Notes: generated by a model not told the origin, from the letters alone. Positions 9,134 through 18,345 are shown, counted from the first letter of the stretch. The stretch: 36,901 bases of DNA from Oscillatoriales cyanobacterium RM2_1_1 (GCA_012033335.1 JAAURB010000051.1:1-36901), one strand, 5' to 3'. Numbers and translations: made by a program.

Positions 9134-9225
9134 GTTGAGGTTTGAATTGTAGAGTTTGAATTGTCAAGCTTGAGATTTTTAGATCGAGCCTTGTTAATTT
9201 TGCCACAAGTTCAGAAGGCCCAATA

Positions 9226-10194
9226 TCAAGCGGGAACTGAGTCTGCAAAACCGAGAAATTTTCGGACTGCAATCAGGTACGTTGGGGCATCTTCTAACAT
9301 GGGAAAATGGGCCGTATTTTTTAGCATGACAAATTCAATGCAGTCATTCAGATTGGCAGCAGCCTGTCCCATATTTGCCGGAATAATCTGGTCATATTCC
9401 CCGGCCACCAGCAAGGTGGGAACCGTGAATTGCTCAAATTGACGAGGCAGCCATTCAGTGGCGGCTTGACTCACCGAGGTCAACACCGTACCGTAGGCAG
9501 CAGCAAAATCCGCTAACAAAAAATCTTCTAAGAAAGCTCGACTGACTGAGCTCGGAAGCGGGCGATAGAGAAATCGTGCCATGAACATCCGATCCATCCA
9601 GGGAATATTTAACAACCACTTGGGGCGAAACATCACAATGTAACGACTCAAGGTATGAAAAGTAGTAAAGGTTCTGTGGTCATATTCAAAAATCCCACTA
9701 CAGGTGAGAATAGCCTGCTCAACTCGCTCTGGATAAAGGTTAAGAAATAAAGCGGCAATTGACCCTCCCATTGAATGGGCATTTAAATACACTTTGTCTA
9801 GATTTAATCGCTTTAATAAAATTGCCAAATCCTCTGCATATCCTGTTAGTTCATAATCGGGCTTGTCGTTTGAAGTGTTGCGAGTTGTATTAGAGTTCGC
9901 TGGAGTAGTTTGAGGGGTAGGGTGAATGGAAGCTCGAGTGGAGCGCCCAAATCCCCGCAAATCATAAATTAAACAGTCAAAATCTTTAGACAGTGCCTCA
10001 GCCGTAGATTCCCAATAGCGACCCGAACCTCCCCAACCATGGATAAAAACCATCACAGGTTTAGGAACTTCAGAATTTTGGCCAGCTCGAATCCACTGAT
10101 AGTAGTGTTCAATCCCGTTGATCTCGACATAAGCGGAGCTTGAATTAATCGCCGTGGATTGATTTAAAAGATTTTGGTTGATAGCTTGATTCAT
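9226..10194 (-). CDS. Alpha/beta-hydrolase fold protein
   Basis: A 322-residue hydrolase of the alpha/beta fold; the substrate is unknown. The oxyanion-hole motif HGWGG is at residues 52-56, and the nucleophile elbow AHSMGG has Ser141. The acid is Asp268 (GEYDQIIP) and the base His296 (AHFPMLED), so the catalytic triad is complete. A low-complexity N/T/P-rich loop (about residues 88-115) interrupts the region after the DLRGFGRS strand and is unusual. The short polar N-terminus lacks a signal peptide, so it is probably cytosolic. It lies 92 bp upstream of cobO on the same strand. Relatives include haloalkane dehalogenase-like and lipase-like enzymes; nothing here separates them. Confidence 0.88.
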   Translation of the reverse strand: MNQAINQNLLNQSTAINSSSAYVEINGIEHYYQWIRAGQNSEVPKPVMVFIHGWGGSGRYWESTAEALSKDFDCLIYDLRGFGRSTRASIHPTPQTTPANSNTTRNTSNDKPDYELTGYAEDLAILLKRLNLDKVYLNAHSMGGSIAALFLNLYPERVEQAILTCSGIFEYDHRTFTTFHTLSRYIVMFRPKWLLNIPWMDRMFMARFLYRPLPSSVSRAFLEDFLLADFAAAYGTVLTSVSQAATEWLPRQFEQFTVPTLLVAGEYDQIIPANMGQAAANLNDCIEFVMLKNTAHFPMLEDAPTYLIAVRKFLGFADSVPA

Positions 10195-10351
10195 GGTTTT
10201 GAAGAATGTCTTTAAAGAATGTCTTTGATCAAGAGTCTATGAAAAATTTCTCTGAAAGGCTGTTATAAAACAAGGGAACTGGAGTCATACCAACTTGATG
10301 TTCAAACCCATGTTTAAATCTAATACTTAAATCTAGAGATTAGATTTAATT

Positions 10352-10936
10352 TTAAGGGTCTGGTTCAGAACTCAGCTCCCCCGATTGAGCCAACCATCTG
10401 ATGATAACTTTTGTTGCCGTAGTCGGAGAAGCCGTTTCAACTCCCTGAGGATTCTGATAAAAAGCCCAACCCTGAATAGTTTGTGGCGATCGCCACAATT
10501 GTAAATGGTCAACTGGTGGATCGGCATAGAAGCTTTCGTTCCCCTGGCCCAAAACCCCAGAGCTCCAGTGGGTAAACTGATCATGGCTCAGGCGATAGTA
10601 AGGAAAACCCCCCAAGCGCGGCACTCCCCATCCATCTAAAGCAATAAAGCCTCGAACCGGGCCCCCCGTCTGTTGCCAGCCCCAGGCTGCCCCCGTCGCT
10701 CCAACCACCCCAGCACTAAAACCAATCAAGGTAATAGGAGACCCTTGAGGCAAATTCTGCTGTAAGAATCTGAGTAGATCCGGGCCGGAATAGGCAGGGT
10801 AATCTTCCGTGGGAACAGTCAACCATGGGTTCCAGGTCAGAGAGCTGTCTGAGGAATTCAGATCTGCGCGAAGCCCTTGGAGAAACTGGTCAGTCAAGTC
10901 AGGGCCATGAACTCCAGGGCAAATGACAACCACCAT
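10352..10936 (-). CDS. Small alpha/beta-hydrolase-like protein
   Basis: A 194-residue protein with hydrolase-like features: VICPGVHGP near the N-terminus as an oxyanion-hole strand and loop, and the nucleophile elbow GFSAG with Ser74. A candidate base is His144 (PVDHLQLW). Asp101 (ALDGWG) could be the acid or a structural residue. It has no signal peptide. I know similar uncharacterised proteins only from cyanobacteria, so the substrate is unknown. The start ATG at 10936 begins directly with a beta-strand (MVVVICPG), which fits the fold. It stands 157 bp upstream of the other hydrolase gene on the same strand, with no evident functional link. Confidence 0.75.
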   Translation of the reverse strand: MVVVICPGVHGPDLTDQFLQGLRADLNSSDSSLTWNPWLTVPTEDYPAYSGPDLLRFLQQNLPQGSPITLIGFSAGVVGATGAAWGWQQTGGPVRGFIALDGWGVPRLGGFPYYRLSHDQFTHWSSGVLGQGNESFYADPPVDHLQLWRSPQTIQGWAFYQNPQGVETASPTTATKVIIRWLAQSGELSSEPDP

Positions 10937-11102
10937 GCAATATTTAATCCCCTATGTAGTCCTGATGTAATCCTATTGTTTAATTCTTGTTTAATTCTGT
11001 TTTCATCCTAAAGCTTGAAGCTTTTTTATCCCCCCCAAGGGGATATTGAACTACAATGACCAAGAGTGACAATAAACTGAATCTTATCCAGAGGACAACA
11101 CC

Positions 11103-12299
11103 GTGGTTGCAACTCCTGAAAAAATTGAACGTCTTACCTCAGCTTCGCCAGTCTCCCCATCCGGCGATCGCGTAGCTGTCCTGTTGATGGGCTATGGCGA
11201 GGTCGAAAGCTACGAAGACTTTGCTAACTACAACGAACAAGCTCTAAATCTGTTAACCGCCAAGTTCGCCCCTGTCCCTACCTGGGTCTATCCTCCCCTG
11301 GCAAAATTGCTGGCGATTTTTGACTTACATGAATGGAGCCACCAGCATGGCAATTTTATCTCTCCCCACAATGCCATCTTTGAGCAGCAGCGGGCTGGAA
11401 TCGAGCAGTATTTACAGGAACGTTGGGGGGATCAGGTCAAGGTTTTCAAAGCGTTTAACTTCTGTGCTCCATTCCTGCCGGAACAGGTGTTGGCCCAGAT
11501 TAAGGCTGAAGGCTTTGACAAATTATTAATCTATCCCCTGCTGGTGGTGGATTCGATCTTTACCAGTGGGATTGCCGTGGAGCAGGTGAATGCAGGTCTG
11601 GTTCAACTGGCTGATGGGGCAAAACATTGGGTTACCGGTCAGCGATATATTCCCTCCTTCTATAATGAGCCCGCCTATATTGAGCTGATGTCCCGGATGG
11701 TGGAAGAAAAAATTCAGCGCGATCTGGCGGTAGCCCACCTGCCCTCCCAAACTGGAATTGTCTTGATGAACCATGGCTGTCCCCATAAAGCCAAAGGATT
11801 TACCTCCGGAATTGATGAAAGTCAAGCCCTGTACGAACGGGTACGGGAGCGTTTGATTCACCGCTATCCTTTGATTTCGGTGGGTTGGCTCAACCATGAC
11901 ACCCCCTTGATTGACTGGACACAACCGAACGCTCAACTGGCTGCCCAAAATCTGATGGAGTTGGGGGCAACGGCAATGATCTTCATGCCGATTGGGTTTG
12001 CTACCGAAAACCATGAAACCTTACTGGATGTTGAGCACATCATTGGCGCTCTGCGTCGCAAGCGTCCTGATATTACTTATGTTCAGATGCCCTGTGTGAA
12101 TGATCATCCTGATTTTCTGCAAATGGCAGCGGACTGGGCCAACCCTCAGATTGAGGCTCTTTTAGGGGAAACAGCTCTAGCCATCAATCCCTCACTGGCA
12201 GCCACTCAAGCCCAACAGGTTCAAGGCCACAGCCATAGCCATGACCATGATCACAATCATGATCATCACCATGATGGCCATCATCATCACGATCACTAG
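11103..12299 (+). CDS. Ferrochelatase-family protein with His-rich tail
   Basis: A 398-residue chelatase-like protein. It matches the ferrochelatase fold in order: an N-terminal VAVLLMGYGEVES strand and loop, a YPLLVVDSIFTSG segment, NHGCPHKAKG at the position of the HG(V/I)P motif, and ATENHETLLDVEH at the position of the conserved (S/D)HIETLxExD helix carrying the catalytic glutamate. The last 25 residues are almost all His and Asp (for example HSHDHDHNHDHHHDG), a likely metal-storage or delivery tail like those on some Ni/Co chelatases and metallochaperones. The start is GTG with AGAGGA upstream. Whether the metal is Fe, Co, Ni or Mg, and whether the substrate is a porphyrin, cannot be told from sequence. 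Standard cyanobacterial HemH is probably a different gene. Confidence 0.75.
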   Translation: MVATPEKIERLTSASPVSPSGDRVAVLLMGYGEVESYEDFANYNEQALNLLTAKFAPVPTWVYPPLAKLLAIFDLHEWSHQHGNFISPHNAIFEQQRAGIEQYLQERWGDQVKVFKAFNFCAPFLPEQVLAQIKAEGFDKLLIYPLLVVDSIFTSGIAVEQVNAGLVQLADGAKHWVTGQRYIPSFYNEPAYIELMSRMVEEKIQRDLAVAHLPSQTGIVLMNHGCPHKAKGFTSGIDESQALYERVRERLIHRYPLISVGWLNHDTPLIDWTQPNAQLAAQNLMELGATAMIFMPIGFATENHETLLDVEHIIGALRRKRPDITYVQMPCVNDHPDFLQMAADWANPQIEALLGETALAINPSLAATQAQQVQGHSHSHDHDHNHDHHHDGHHHHDH

Positions 12300-12490
12300 A
12301 GAGGTGGGTTTCTTCTAGGAAATCGGGACTAACAGGGCATTGAAATCCATTCGCAATGGTTCAACCGCCCTCTAGCTCAGGGGTTCAATCCCAATGCTGA
12401 TTCTGTAATCCTGGCAAAAAACACTAAGTCTGGGGCAGTGTGTCAGAATAAGAAAGATTAGCAGTTTCAAGAAGTTATCAAAAGATTTTC

Positions 12491-13588
12491 ATGTCCGTTC
12501 TGGCCGCCATCGCCGTTTTAGCAATTCTAATTGTTGTTCATGAGTTGGGCCACTTTATGGCGGCCCGATTCCAGAATATTCATGTCAACCGCTTTTCTAT
12601 AGGGTTTGGCCCTATTCTCTGGAAATATCAGGGCAAGGAAACTGAGTACGCGATTCGCGGTTTTCCCCTGGGGGGGTTCGTGGGATTTCCCGATGAAGAC
12701 CCCGACAGCAAAATTCCAGAGGATGACCCCAATCTATTGAGCAATCGCCCAATTCTAGATCGGGCTATTGTGATCAGTGCTGGAGTGATTGCCAATCTGA
12801 TTTTTGCTTACTTTTTGCTGGTAGTGCAGGTGGGCTTGATTGGGGTGCCTGAGTTTCAGTATGAGCCTGGAGTCAGGGTTCCTCAGGTTGCTACTGAAGT
12901 TAGCTCCGCCGCCGCCAAAGCTGGAATCCAGGCGAACGATATTATCCTCTCGATTGATGGACAATCTTTAGAGGCCACGGAAACGTCTCTTCCAGAGTTG
13001 GTTGAGACGATCAAAACCCAACCTAATCAGCCCCTGAAGATGAAAGTTCAACGGGCTGATCAGGTACTCGACCTCACCGTCACTCCCGAACCGGATGCTG
13101 AGGGGAACGGTCGAATTGGGGTTCAACTCACCCACAACCGGGAAGTCATTCGTCGCCAGGCTATGGGAATAGTCGATGCGTTCAAGCAGGGAGCTGAGGA
13201 ATTTCAACGGATTATCAAGCTAACAGTTCAGGGCTTTGGTCAATTGCTGAGTAATTTCCAGCAAACTGCTGGACAACTTTCTGGCCCGATTGGGATTGTA
13301 GCGATTGGGGCTGATATTGCCCGCTCTGATGCCGGAGATTTGTTTCAGTTTGCAGCTTTGATCAGTATCAACTTGGCTTTTATTAATATCTTGCCGTTAC
13401 CGGCGCTAGATGGCGGCCAATTGGCTTTTCTGTTGATTGAGGCGATTCGCGGCAAGCCCCTGCCTAGTCGAGTTCAGGAGAGCGTCATGCAGACCGGGTT
13501 AATGTTGCTGTTGGGTCTGGGGATTTTCTTGATTCTGCGGGATACGGTGAATTTACCCCTGGTGCGATCGCTCCTGCAACAGCAGTAA
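12491..13588 (+). CDS. rseP: RIP-type intramembrane metalloprotease (site-2 protease)
   Basis: A 365-residue zinc metalloprotease of the inner membrane that cleaves transmembrane anchors, for example of anti-sigma factors. The first membrane segment carries the zinc motif HELGH (residues 17-21). A single PDZ domain spans about residues 110-200 (AGIQANDIILSIDG). The third zinc-ligand motif, NILPLPALDGG (about 299-309), lies in a later membrane segment, and a final hydrophobic helix (GLMLLLGLGIFLILR) ends the protein. All catalytic residues are present. The nth gene starts 12 bp downstream, so the two are probably co-transcribed. Confidence 0.94.
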   Translation: MSVLAAIAVLAILIVVHELGHFMAARFQNIHVNRFSIGFGPILWKYQGKETEYAIRGFPLGGFVGFPDEDPDSKIPEDDPNLLSNRPILDRAIVISAGVIANLIFAYFLLVVQVGLIGVPEFQYEPGVRVPQVATEVSSAAAKAGIQANDIILSIDGQSLEATETSLPELVETIKTQPNQPLKMKVQRADQVLDLTVTPEPDAEGNGRIGVQLTHNREVIRRQAMGIVDAFKQGAEEFQRIIKLTVQGFGQLLSNFQQTAGQLSGPIGIVAIGADIARSDAGDLFQFAALISINLAFINILPLPALDGGQLAFLLIEAIRGKPLPSRVQESVMQTGLMLLLGLGIFLILRDTVNLPLVRSLLQQQ

Positions 13589-13600
13589 TCCAAACCGATC

Positions 13601-14287
13601 ATGGCAACTCGCCGACGATTAAGTCTGAAACAACGGGCCCTAGAGATTCTAGTCCGACTGAAGCGTCTTTATCCGGATGCCGTTTGTAGTCTCACCTATG
13701 ACAGTCCGGTGCAGTTGTTGGTCGCGACTATTCTGTCTGCCCAATGTACAGATGAAAGGGTCAACAAAGTGACTCCGGCTCTATTTGCTCAATATCCTGA
13801 TGCCCCCTCCCTGGCGGCCATAGAGCAGACGGAACTCGAAACTTTAATCCGGTCTACAGGGTTCTATCGCAATAAGGCCAAGAACATTCGAGGGGCCTGT
13901 CAGATGATCGTGGATAAGTTTGACGGGCAAGTTCCCAAGCTGATGGATCAGCTCCTAGAACTGCCAGGGGTAGCCCGCAAGACGGCTAATGTGGTGCTGG
14001 CTCATGGCTACGGATTGAATATGGGAGTGACGGTTGATACCCATGTCAAGCGTTTAAGTCAGCGATTAGGGCTGACCCAGCATACTGATCCAGTCAAAAT
14101 TGAGCGGGATTTGATGCTGCTGCTACCCCAAGCGGACTGGGAAAATTGGTCAATTCGGCTAATTTATCATGGCCGAGCAGTCTGTACAGCGAGAAAGCCG
14201 ATGTGCTATAATTGTCAATTGTTTGAGCTGTGTCCTTCTGCTCAGGTTGAGGACGTTGGCCAAGGCAAGGTGGCTCAAGGCTCGTAA
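13601..14287 (+). CDS. nth: Endonuclease III (DNA glycosylase/AP lyase)
   Basis: Removes oxidised pyrimidines and nicks the abasic site in base-excision repair. The helix-hairpin-helix LPGVARKTANVV contains catalytic Lys127, and the catalytic aspartate is Asp146 (VDTHVKRLS). The C-terminal [4Fe-4S] cluster has the exact spacing C195-X6-C202-X2-C205-X5-C211. Length (228 residues) is normal. It follows rseP by 12 bp and precedes rpsN by 63 bp on the same strand. No defects are visible. Confidence 0.96.
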   Translation: MATRRRLSLKQRALEILVRLKRLYPDAVCSLTYDSPVQLLVATILSAQCTDERVNKVTPALFAQYPDAPSLAAIEQTELETLIRSTGFYRNKAKNIRGACQMIVDKFDGQVPKLMDQLLELPGVARKTANVVLAHGYGLNMGVTVDTHVKRLSQRLGLTQHTDPVKIERDLMLLLPQADWENWSIRLIYHGRAVCTARKPMCYNCQLFELCPSAQVEDVGQGKVAQGS

Positions 14288-14350
14288 TATTCGGTTGAAA
14301 CGCTGTAAACACTGACTAAACAATTTTGGATTAAAGAGGAAAGCAATTCA

Positions 14351-14653
14351 ATGGCTAAGAAAAGCATGATCATGCGGGATGAAAAACGCAAGCGGATCGT
14401 AGCGAAATATTCTGAGAAACGTCAAGCGCTGATGGAGCAGTTTAGACAGGCAGAGAACCAGATGGATAAGTTGGAAATCCATCGCAAAATCCAGCAACTT
14501 CCCCGCAACAGTTCCCGTACCCGGGTGCGGAATCGTTGTTGGGCAACAGGTCGCCCCAGAGGTTACTATCGGGATTTTGGCCTGTGCCGCAACCAATTGC
14601 GGGAAATGGCCCACAAGGGACTTTTGCCAGGGGTTGTGAAGTCCAGTTGGTGA
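14351..14653 (+). CDS. rpsN: 30S ribosomal protein S14
   Basis: A 100-residue S14 of the long, zinc-free type (no CxxC pair at the usual places), as in chloroplasts and cyanobacteria. The core [35 protein letters not shown] and the C-terminal [11 protein letters not shown] are typical. The AGAGGA at about 14334-14339 is a good ribosome-binding site for ATG 14351. It stands alone rather than in a large ribosomal operon, which is usual for cyanobacterial rpsN. Confidence 0.97.
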   Translation: MAKKSMIMRDEKRKRIVAKYSEKRQALMEQFRQAENQMDKLEIHRKIQQLPRNSSRTRVRNRCWATGRPRGYYRDFGLCRNQLREMAHKGLLPGVVKSSW

Positions 14654-14843
14654 TTTGTTAACCAGCGACAGGTCAGATTTTTTGAAAGCCTCGCAGCGCG
14701 GAGCTTTCAGAGCAAGTGTACGACGACGACGCAACTGGATTTCTATGGCTTGAGAGCCGTTCCTGAGCTAGTCCAGCCAGCCTACAAAAGGTAAGGATTA
14801 TTAGCAGCTTTTTGATCCAGGATTGATCCAGGAACCAGTCAGC

Positions 14844-15172
14844 CTACTGCCCGCAACAGCGCTCAATTCCCAAACTATCTAGTAACAAATCGCTCACCGC
14901 ATTGGCGATCGCAAATTCTCCATAGAAGCTTTTAGAAAAGTCAAAGGCTTGCATTTCAGTGACGATTGCAATCACTAGAGAACCCAAATCATTTTCCCCC
15001 TCCATGCGCTGACGGACAAAATTTGGGCAGCCCGTTGAGCAATTTTTTGATTGATGGGTTCTGGGAGAAATTCTTGATCTAACCAGGTGTGTAGAGCCTG
15101 CTGTAGCCATTTACCCTCCTGTTGGGGGTTTTGAGCTGGAGGTAAAACAATAGGTTGGATGGGATCAATCAT
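14844..15172 (-). pseudogene. Conserved cyanobacterial protein, one frame break near 15018-15021
   Basis: Two overlapping frames make one protein of about 109 residues. The first (from ATG 15170-15172, MIDPIQPIV) ends in QKIAQRAAQI. The second continues FVRQRMEGENDLGSLVIAIVTEMQAFDFSKSFYGEFAIANAVSDLLLDSLGIERCCGQ to the stop at 14844. The continuation in the other frame is well formed and resembles small acidic proteins I know only from cyanobacteria; function unknown. One T missing from the coding TTTT (plus-strand AAAA at 15018-15021) restores the frame. Note the C-terminal Cys-Cys pair. An upstream extension to 15226 is possible, but the ATG at 15172 fits better. Confidence 0.8.
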
Positions 15173-15263
15173 AGGAATCAGAGAATATCTAATACTCAAC
15201 CAATCAAACTCAACAGTAAAGATCACGATACCCTATTGTACAGGAATTTTTCTGCAGTCAGAA

Positions 15264-15710
15264 TCACTCCTGAACCAGAGAAACAAGCCCCGAACTATCA
15301 GGAGACTTCAAATTTTGGATGATGTTGCGCTTAATAGACTGAGCAATTCGGCGATTAATTGAAGTCTCTACTGGATTGGCCGCAACTTGATAACTCACTT
15401 GATAGCTTTTCTGACTTTTTGAGGATGCAGCTTTTGATTCACTGGCTAATAGTTGCTGTTTAGCACTGGGCTTAATCGTTTTCGAGCGTACCAGGACAGA
15501 GGGCTTGGGGCGTTTGTACCAGAATACCTTATAGGAATGGGCCGTTTCATTACTTTGAAATCGGAGCAGATTATCTCCCCGACCTAGAATACTTAAAATA
15601 TAAAATTCTCCCCGTTTATGAACTTGTAAGTAACCCCAATTTTTCTCGGTCTTATTGACCAGTTGCTCCAGGGTCATTTCGAGCATAGGACAAAGATCTA
15701 AAGGTAACAT
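15264..15710 (-). CDS. Hypothetical protein
   Basis: A 148-residue basic protein that I do not recognise. The N-terminal half (WGYLQVHKRGEFYILSILGRGDNLLRFQSNETAHSYKVFWYKRP) looks like a compact beta-rich domain. The C-terminal half is a Ser/Lys/Gln-rich linker followed by an amphipathic helix (INRRIAQSIKRNIIQNL). It has no signal peptide or membrane segment. The start could be ATG 15710 or an internal Met (MLEMTLEQLV, nine or so residues in). It lies 92 bp upstream of the conserved small gene on the same strand. Confidence 0.6.
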   Translation of the reverse strand: MLPLDLCPMLEMTLEQLVNKTEKNWGYLQVHKRGEFYILSILGRGDNLLRFQSNETAHSYKVFWYKRPKPSVLVRSKTIKPSAKQQLLASESKAASSKSQKSYQVSYQVAANPVETSINRRIAQSIKRNIIQNLKSPDSSGLVSLVQE

Positions 15711-15900
15711 TGAAACATTTCAATTAAAATGAAAATATAAACCAGAGCAGTAAAACAATCCAGTTAAGGCTTGAGCTTGAACCAGGCTAAAATTAAGTCA
15801 AAACCAAGCTAAACTAGGTGGAAACAGATCGCCAATCTGGCCTGATAGCATCATATCAGACTCTTATCTTTCCAACTCCTGGACTATCGCAATCACAATG

Positions 15901-15965
15901 GTTTGTCAAATCGGGTGAGGGGGGTATTGCCCCTTTCCTGGGGCTTTTTTTCAATCCGACCCTCG
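15901..15965. repeat. Probable relic of the dispersed repeat, with terminator-like hairpin
   Basis: GGGTGAGGGGGG...GCCCCTTTCCTGGGGC parallels GGGTGAAGGGGG...CTCCCTTCCTGGGAG of copy A, but the outer ends are not recognisable. It includes a G/C stem, GCCCC (15929-15933) with GGGGC (15940-15944), followed by seven T (15945-15951). Read on the plus strand this is a good intrinsic terminator, yet no plus-strand gene precedes it. The rest of the 15711-16039 gap holds nothing I recognise. Confidence 0.5.
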
Positions 15966-16039
15966 CTTTTTTCACGATTGTTTTTCACGATTGATTGAAG
16001 ACTGCCATAGCATTCGAACTTCAACAATGCCATACGACA

Positions 16040-16618
16040 ATGCCACACGACATTGATGCAATCATTCAACGGTATGCTCAGGGCTACTTTTTGATGGCCA
16101 ATGAGGAAGACAATGGCTTGAGCTGGTATACCAGTCGAAAGCGGGCTGTGATTCCTTTAGATGAGCGCTTCTGTTATCCGCGATCGCTCCAAAGGGTATT
16201 GAACCAGAATCGTTTCAGCGTCGCCATTAATCGGGACTTTGAGGCAGTCGTTAAGGGCTGTGCCAATCGAGAAAGTACCTGGATTTCCCCCGAGTTGGGG
16301 GAGACCTATCACACCCTGTATCAGGCGGGGTGGGCCTACAGTTTTGAAACCTGGCAGGGCGATCAACTGGCTGGAGGGATTTTGGGATTGGTAATTGGGG
16401 GTGCATTTATTGGCGAGTCGATGTTTTTTAAGATTCCGGAGGGATCAAAAGTGGCGATGGTCAAGCTGGTAGAAAGGCTCCGGGAAAGAAACTTTCTGCT
16501 ATTTGATGCTCAGCTTACTAACCCCCACCTGGAGCGCTTTGGAGCTTATATCATCAGTAGTCAGCAGTATAAAACTCAATTGCAGCAGGCTATCCGGCGG
16601 CGATGTTCATTGGAATGA
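16040..16618 (+). CDS. aat: Leucyl/phenylalanyl-tRNA--protein transferase
   Basis: Adds Leu or Phe to proteins with N-terminal Arg or Lys and so tags them for ClpS/ClpAP in the N-end rule pathway. The family order is clear: [13 protein letters not shown] at the N-terminus, then [12 protein letters not shown], then a Y-x-x-L-x-x-x-G-x-A-x-S-x-E-x-W block ([16 protein letters not shown]), [11 protein letters not shown], and [16 protein letters not shown]. The frame is open from TTG 15995, but ATG 16040 (MPHDIDAI) is the better start because the family begins there. Length is 192 residues, normal for cyanobacteria. A terminator-like hairpin sits about 90 bp upstream. Confidence 0.93.
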   Translation: MPHDIDAIIQRYAQGYFLMANEEDNGLSWYTSRKRAVIPLDERFCYPRSLQRVLNQNRFSVAINRDFEAVVKGCANRESTWISPELGETYHTLYQAGWAYSFETWQGDQLAGGILGLVIGGAFIGESMFFKIPEGSKVAMVKLVERLRERNFLLFDAQLTNPHLERFGAYIISSQQYKTQLQQAIRRRCSLE

Positions 16619-16657
16619 CGAGACCTTTTAAAATCAACTGAATTATCCATAGAAATT

Positions 16658-17368
16658 ATGTGTGGACGATTTACCCTAACCTGTTCTCCAGACACCGTAA
16701 CCCAACAGTTTAGTCTAGTGAGTCTGGGGGATATTGCCAACTTCAAGCCCCGATACAACATCGCCCCAACCCAGGATCTATTCACAGTGCGAGTCTCAGG
16801 GGAAGCCTCCGATCAGGTTTGGCAATCCTGTGGGATGCGCTGGGGCTTAATTCCAGGTTGGGCAAAGGATACTGCTTTGAGTTCGCGCCTGATCAACGCC
16901 AGGATAGAAACGGTAGGGGAGAAACCAGCTTTTCGTCGGGCCGTCAGCCAGCGTCGATGTCTGATTCCAGCGGATGGATTTTATGAATGGAAAACCCAGG
17001 GAACTCGTAAACAGCCCTATTATTTTCAACTTGAAAATCATCAGCTATTTGCCTTTGCCGGACTGTGGGAAACCTGGCTGTCTCCAGCAAAGCAAGAGAT
17101 TATTTCCTGTACGATCCTGACCACCGCCGCCAACCCGGCCATACAACCCTATCACTCTAGAATGCCTGTTGTGGTGCCAGCACGGCTTTATACTGATTGG
17201 CTCGATCCCCAGTTAACGGATGCTCAGGCTTTAATCCCTCAGTTAATGGAACCCATTGAACAACCGGGTTTCATTCCCTACGCCGTCAATACAGCGGTCA
17301 ATCGCCCCACCTATGATCAACCAGATTGCATTCAGACGATAGAACCGACCGCTAGTCTATCTGAGTAA
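16658..17368 (+). CDS. SRAP domain protein (HMCES/YedK-like abasic-site protection)
   Basis: Protects abasic sites in single-stranded DNA by forming a covalent DNA-protein link through the N-terminal cysteine. The start is MCGRFT: Met removal exposes Cys2, the catalytic residue. Other active-site positions are present: PRYNIAPTQ, MRWGLIPGWAK, Asn80 (LINARIET), Glu110 (GFYEWK) and His165 (YHSRMP). Its 236 residues are normal. It starts 39 bp after aat and runs 17 bases into the convergent dehydratase-like gene. This class is often called SOS response-associated peptidase in databases. Confidence 0.94.
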   Translation: MCGRFTLTCSPDTVTQQFSLVSLGDIANFKPRYNIAPTQDLFTVRVSGEASDQVWQSCGMRWGLIPGWAKDTALSSRLINARIETVGEKPAFRRAVSQRRCLIPADGFYEWKTQGTRKQPYYFQLENHQLFAFAGLWETWLSPAKQEIISCTILTTAANPAIQPYHSRMPVVVPARLYTDWLDPQLTDAQALIPQLMEPIEQPGFIPYAVNTAVNRPTYDQPDCIQTIEPTASLSE

Positions 17369-18335
17369 ACCAGGCTGCCGCTTGCTTCAAATCCAAATTG
17401 CCGCCGCTGAGAATCACCCCAATCCGGGCCTGGGGTCGAGTCACGACCCCCTGCAAGAGTGCCGCCGCCGCCAGGGCTCCTGTGGGCTCCACCACCAATT
17501 TCAGCCGTTCCCAGAGGAAAAACATGGTTTTGAGAATCTCCCCATCGGTGACCGTCACCATATCATCAACCCAGTTCAGCACCATTGGAAAGGTCAGCTT
17601 TCCTAGGGAAGGGGTTCTGGCCCCATCCGCAATGGTGTCGGGATTTTCAACGGTTTGGAGCGTTTTACTGTGAAAGGAGCGGGTGGCATCATTCCCCTGG
17701 GCAGGTTCAACCCCAATAATCTGACAGTTGGGCCACAGATGTCGGGTAATAATTGCACATCCGGAGAGCAAACCCCCCCCTCCACAACACACCAGGAGCA
17801 GATCCAAACGTCCTACCTCCTGAAGCAGTTCTAGCGCCGCTGTTCCCTGCCCAGCAATGATATGGGGATGGTCGTAGGGGGGAATAATCGTTAGCCCCCG
17901 CTCTTGGGCAATTTCCTGCCCCAGGGCTTCTCGGGCAATTTCTGAGCGGTCATAGAGGAGAATCTCTGCTCCATAACCCTCTGTGGCTGAGCGTTTCACC
18001 CCCGGAGCATCGGCGGGCATAATAATGGTCGTCGGAACCCCAAGGATAGTTCCGGCCCGGGCGATCGCCTGGGCATGGTTACCGGAGGAAAAGGTCAAAA
18101 TACCGCGCTGCTTTTCTGCCCCAGACAATTGGGACAGAGCATTGAAGGCCCCGCGAAATTTGAAGGATCCTGTCCGTTGGAGGTTCTCGCACTTGAAGAA
18201 GACTTCAGCCTGGGTTAATTGATTGACGGTCTGGGATGTGATCACCGGAGTTCGATGGGCATATCCTGACAACCTGGTGGCTGCGGCCTCAATATTCAGA
18301 TAATTAACCGGGTCATTCATACACTTGATACTCAA
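17352..18335 (-). CDS. PLP-dependent threonine/serine dehydratase family lyase
   Basis: A fold-type II PLP enzyme of 327 residues. The PLP lysine is Lys59 (TGSFKFRGAFNAL). Substrate and phosphate loops are SSGNHAQA (83-90) and CGGGGLLSGC (184-193). There is no C-terminal ACT regulatory domain, so it is not the biosynthetic, isoleucine-inhibited IlvA. It is more like catabolic threonine dehydratase, serine racemase or threo-3-hydroxyaspartate ammonia-lyase, which sequence alone does not separate. The ATG at 18335 could be replaced by the Met five residues in (MNDPVNYL). Its 3' end overlaps the SRAP gene tail-to-tail by 17 bp. Confidence 0.88.
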   Translation of the reverse strand: MSIKCMNDPVNYLNIEAAATRLSGYAHRTPVITSQTVNQLTQAEVFFKCENLQRTGSFKFRGAFNALSQLSGAEKQRGILTFSSGNHAQAIARAGTILGVPTTIIMPADAPGVKRSATEGYGAEILLYDRSEIAREALGQEIAQERGLTIIPPYDHPHIIAGQGTAALELLQEVGRLDLLLVCCGGGGLLSGCAIITRHLWPNCQIIGVEPAQGNDATRSFHSKTLQTVENPDTIADGARTPSLGKLTFPMVLNWVDDMVTVTDGEILKTMFFLWERLKLVVEPTGALAAAALLQGVVTRPQARIGVILSGGNLDLKQAAAWFTQID

Positions 18336-18345
18336 TAAAGAGACA

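Noticed and set aside
11526..12014. 162-residue minus-strand frame
   Set aside because: Antisense shadow of the ferrochelatase-like gene, which has clear motifs.
12335..12405. tRNA-like string with GGTTCAATCCC near 12385
   Set aside because: The T-arm cannot form a five-pair stem, and no acceptor or anticodon arms line up around it.
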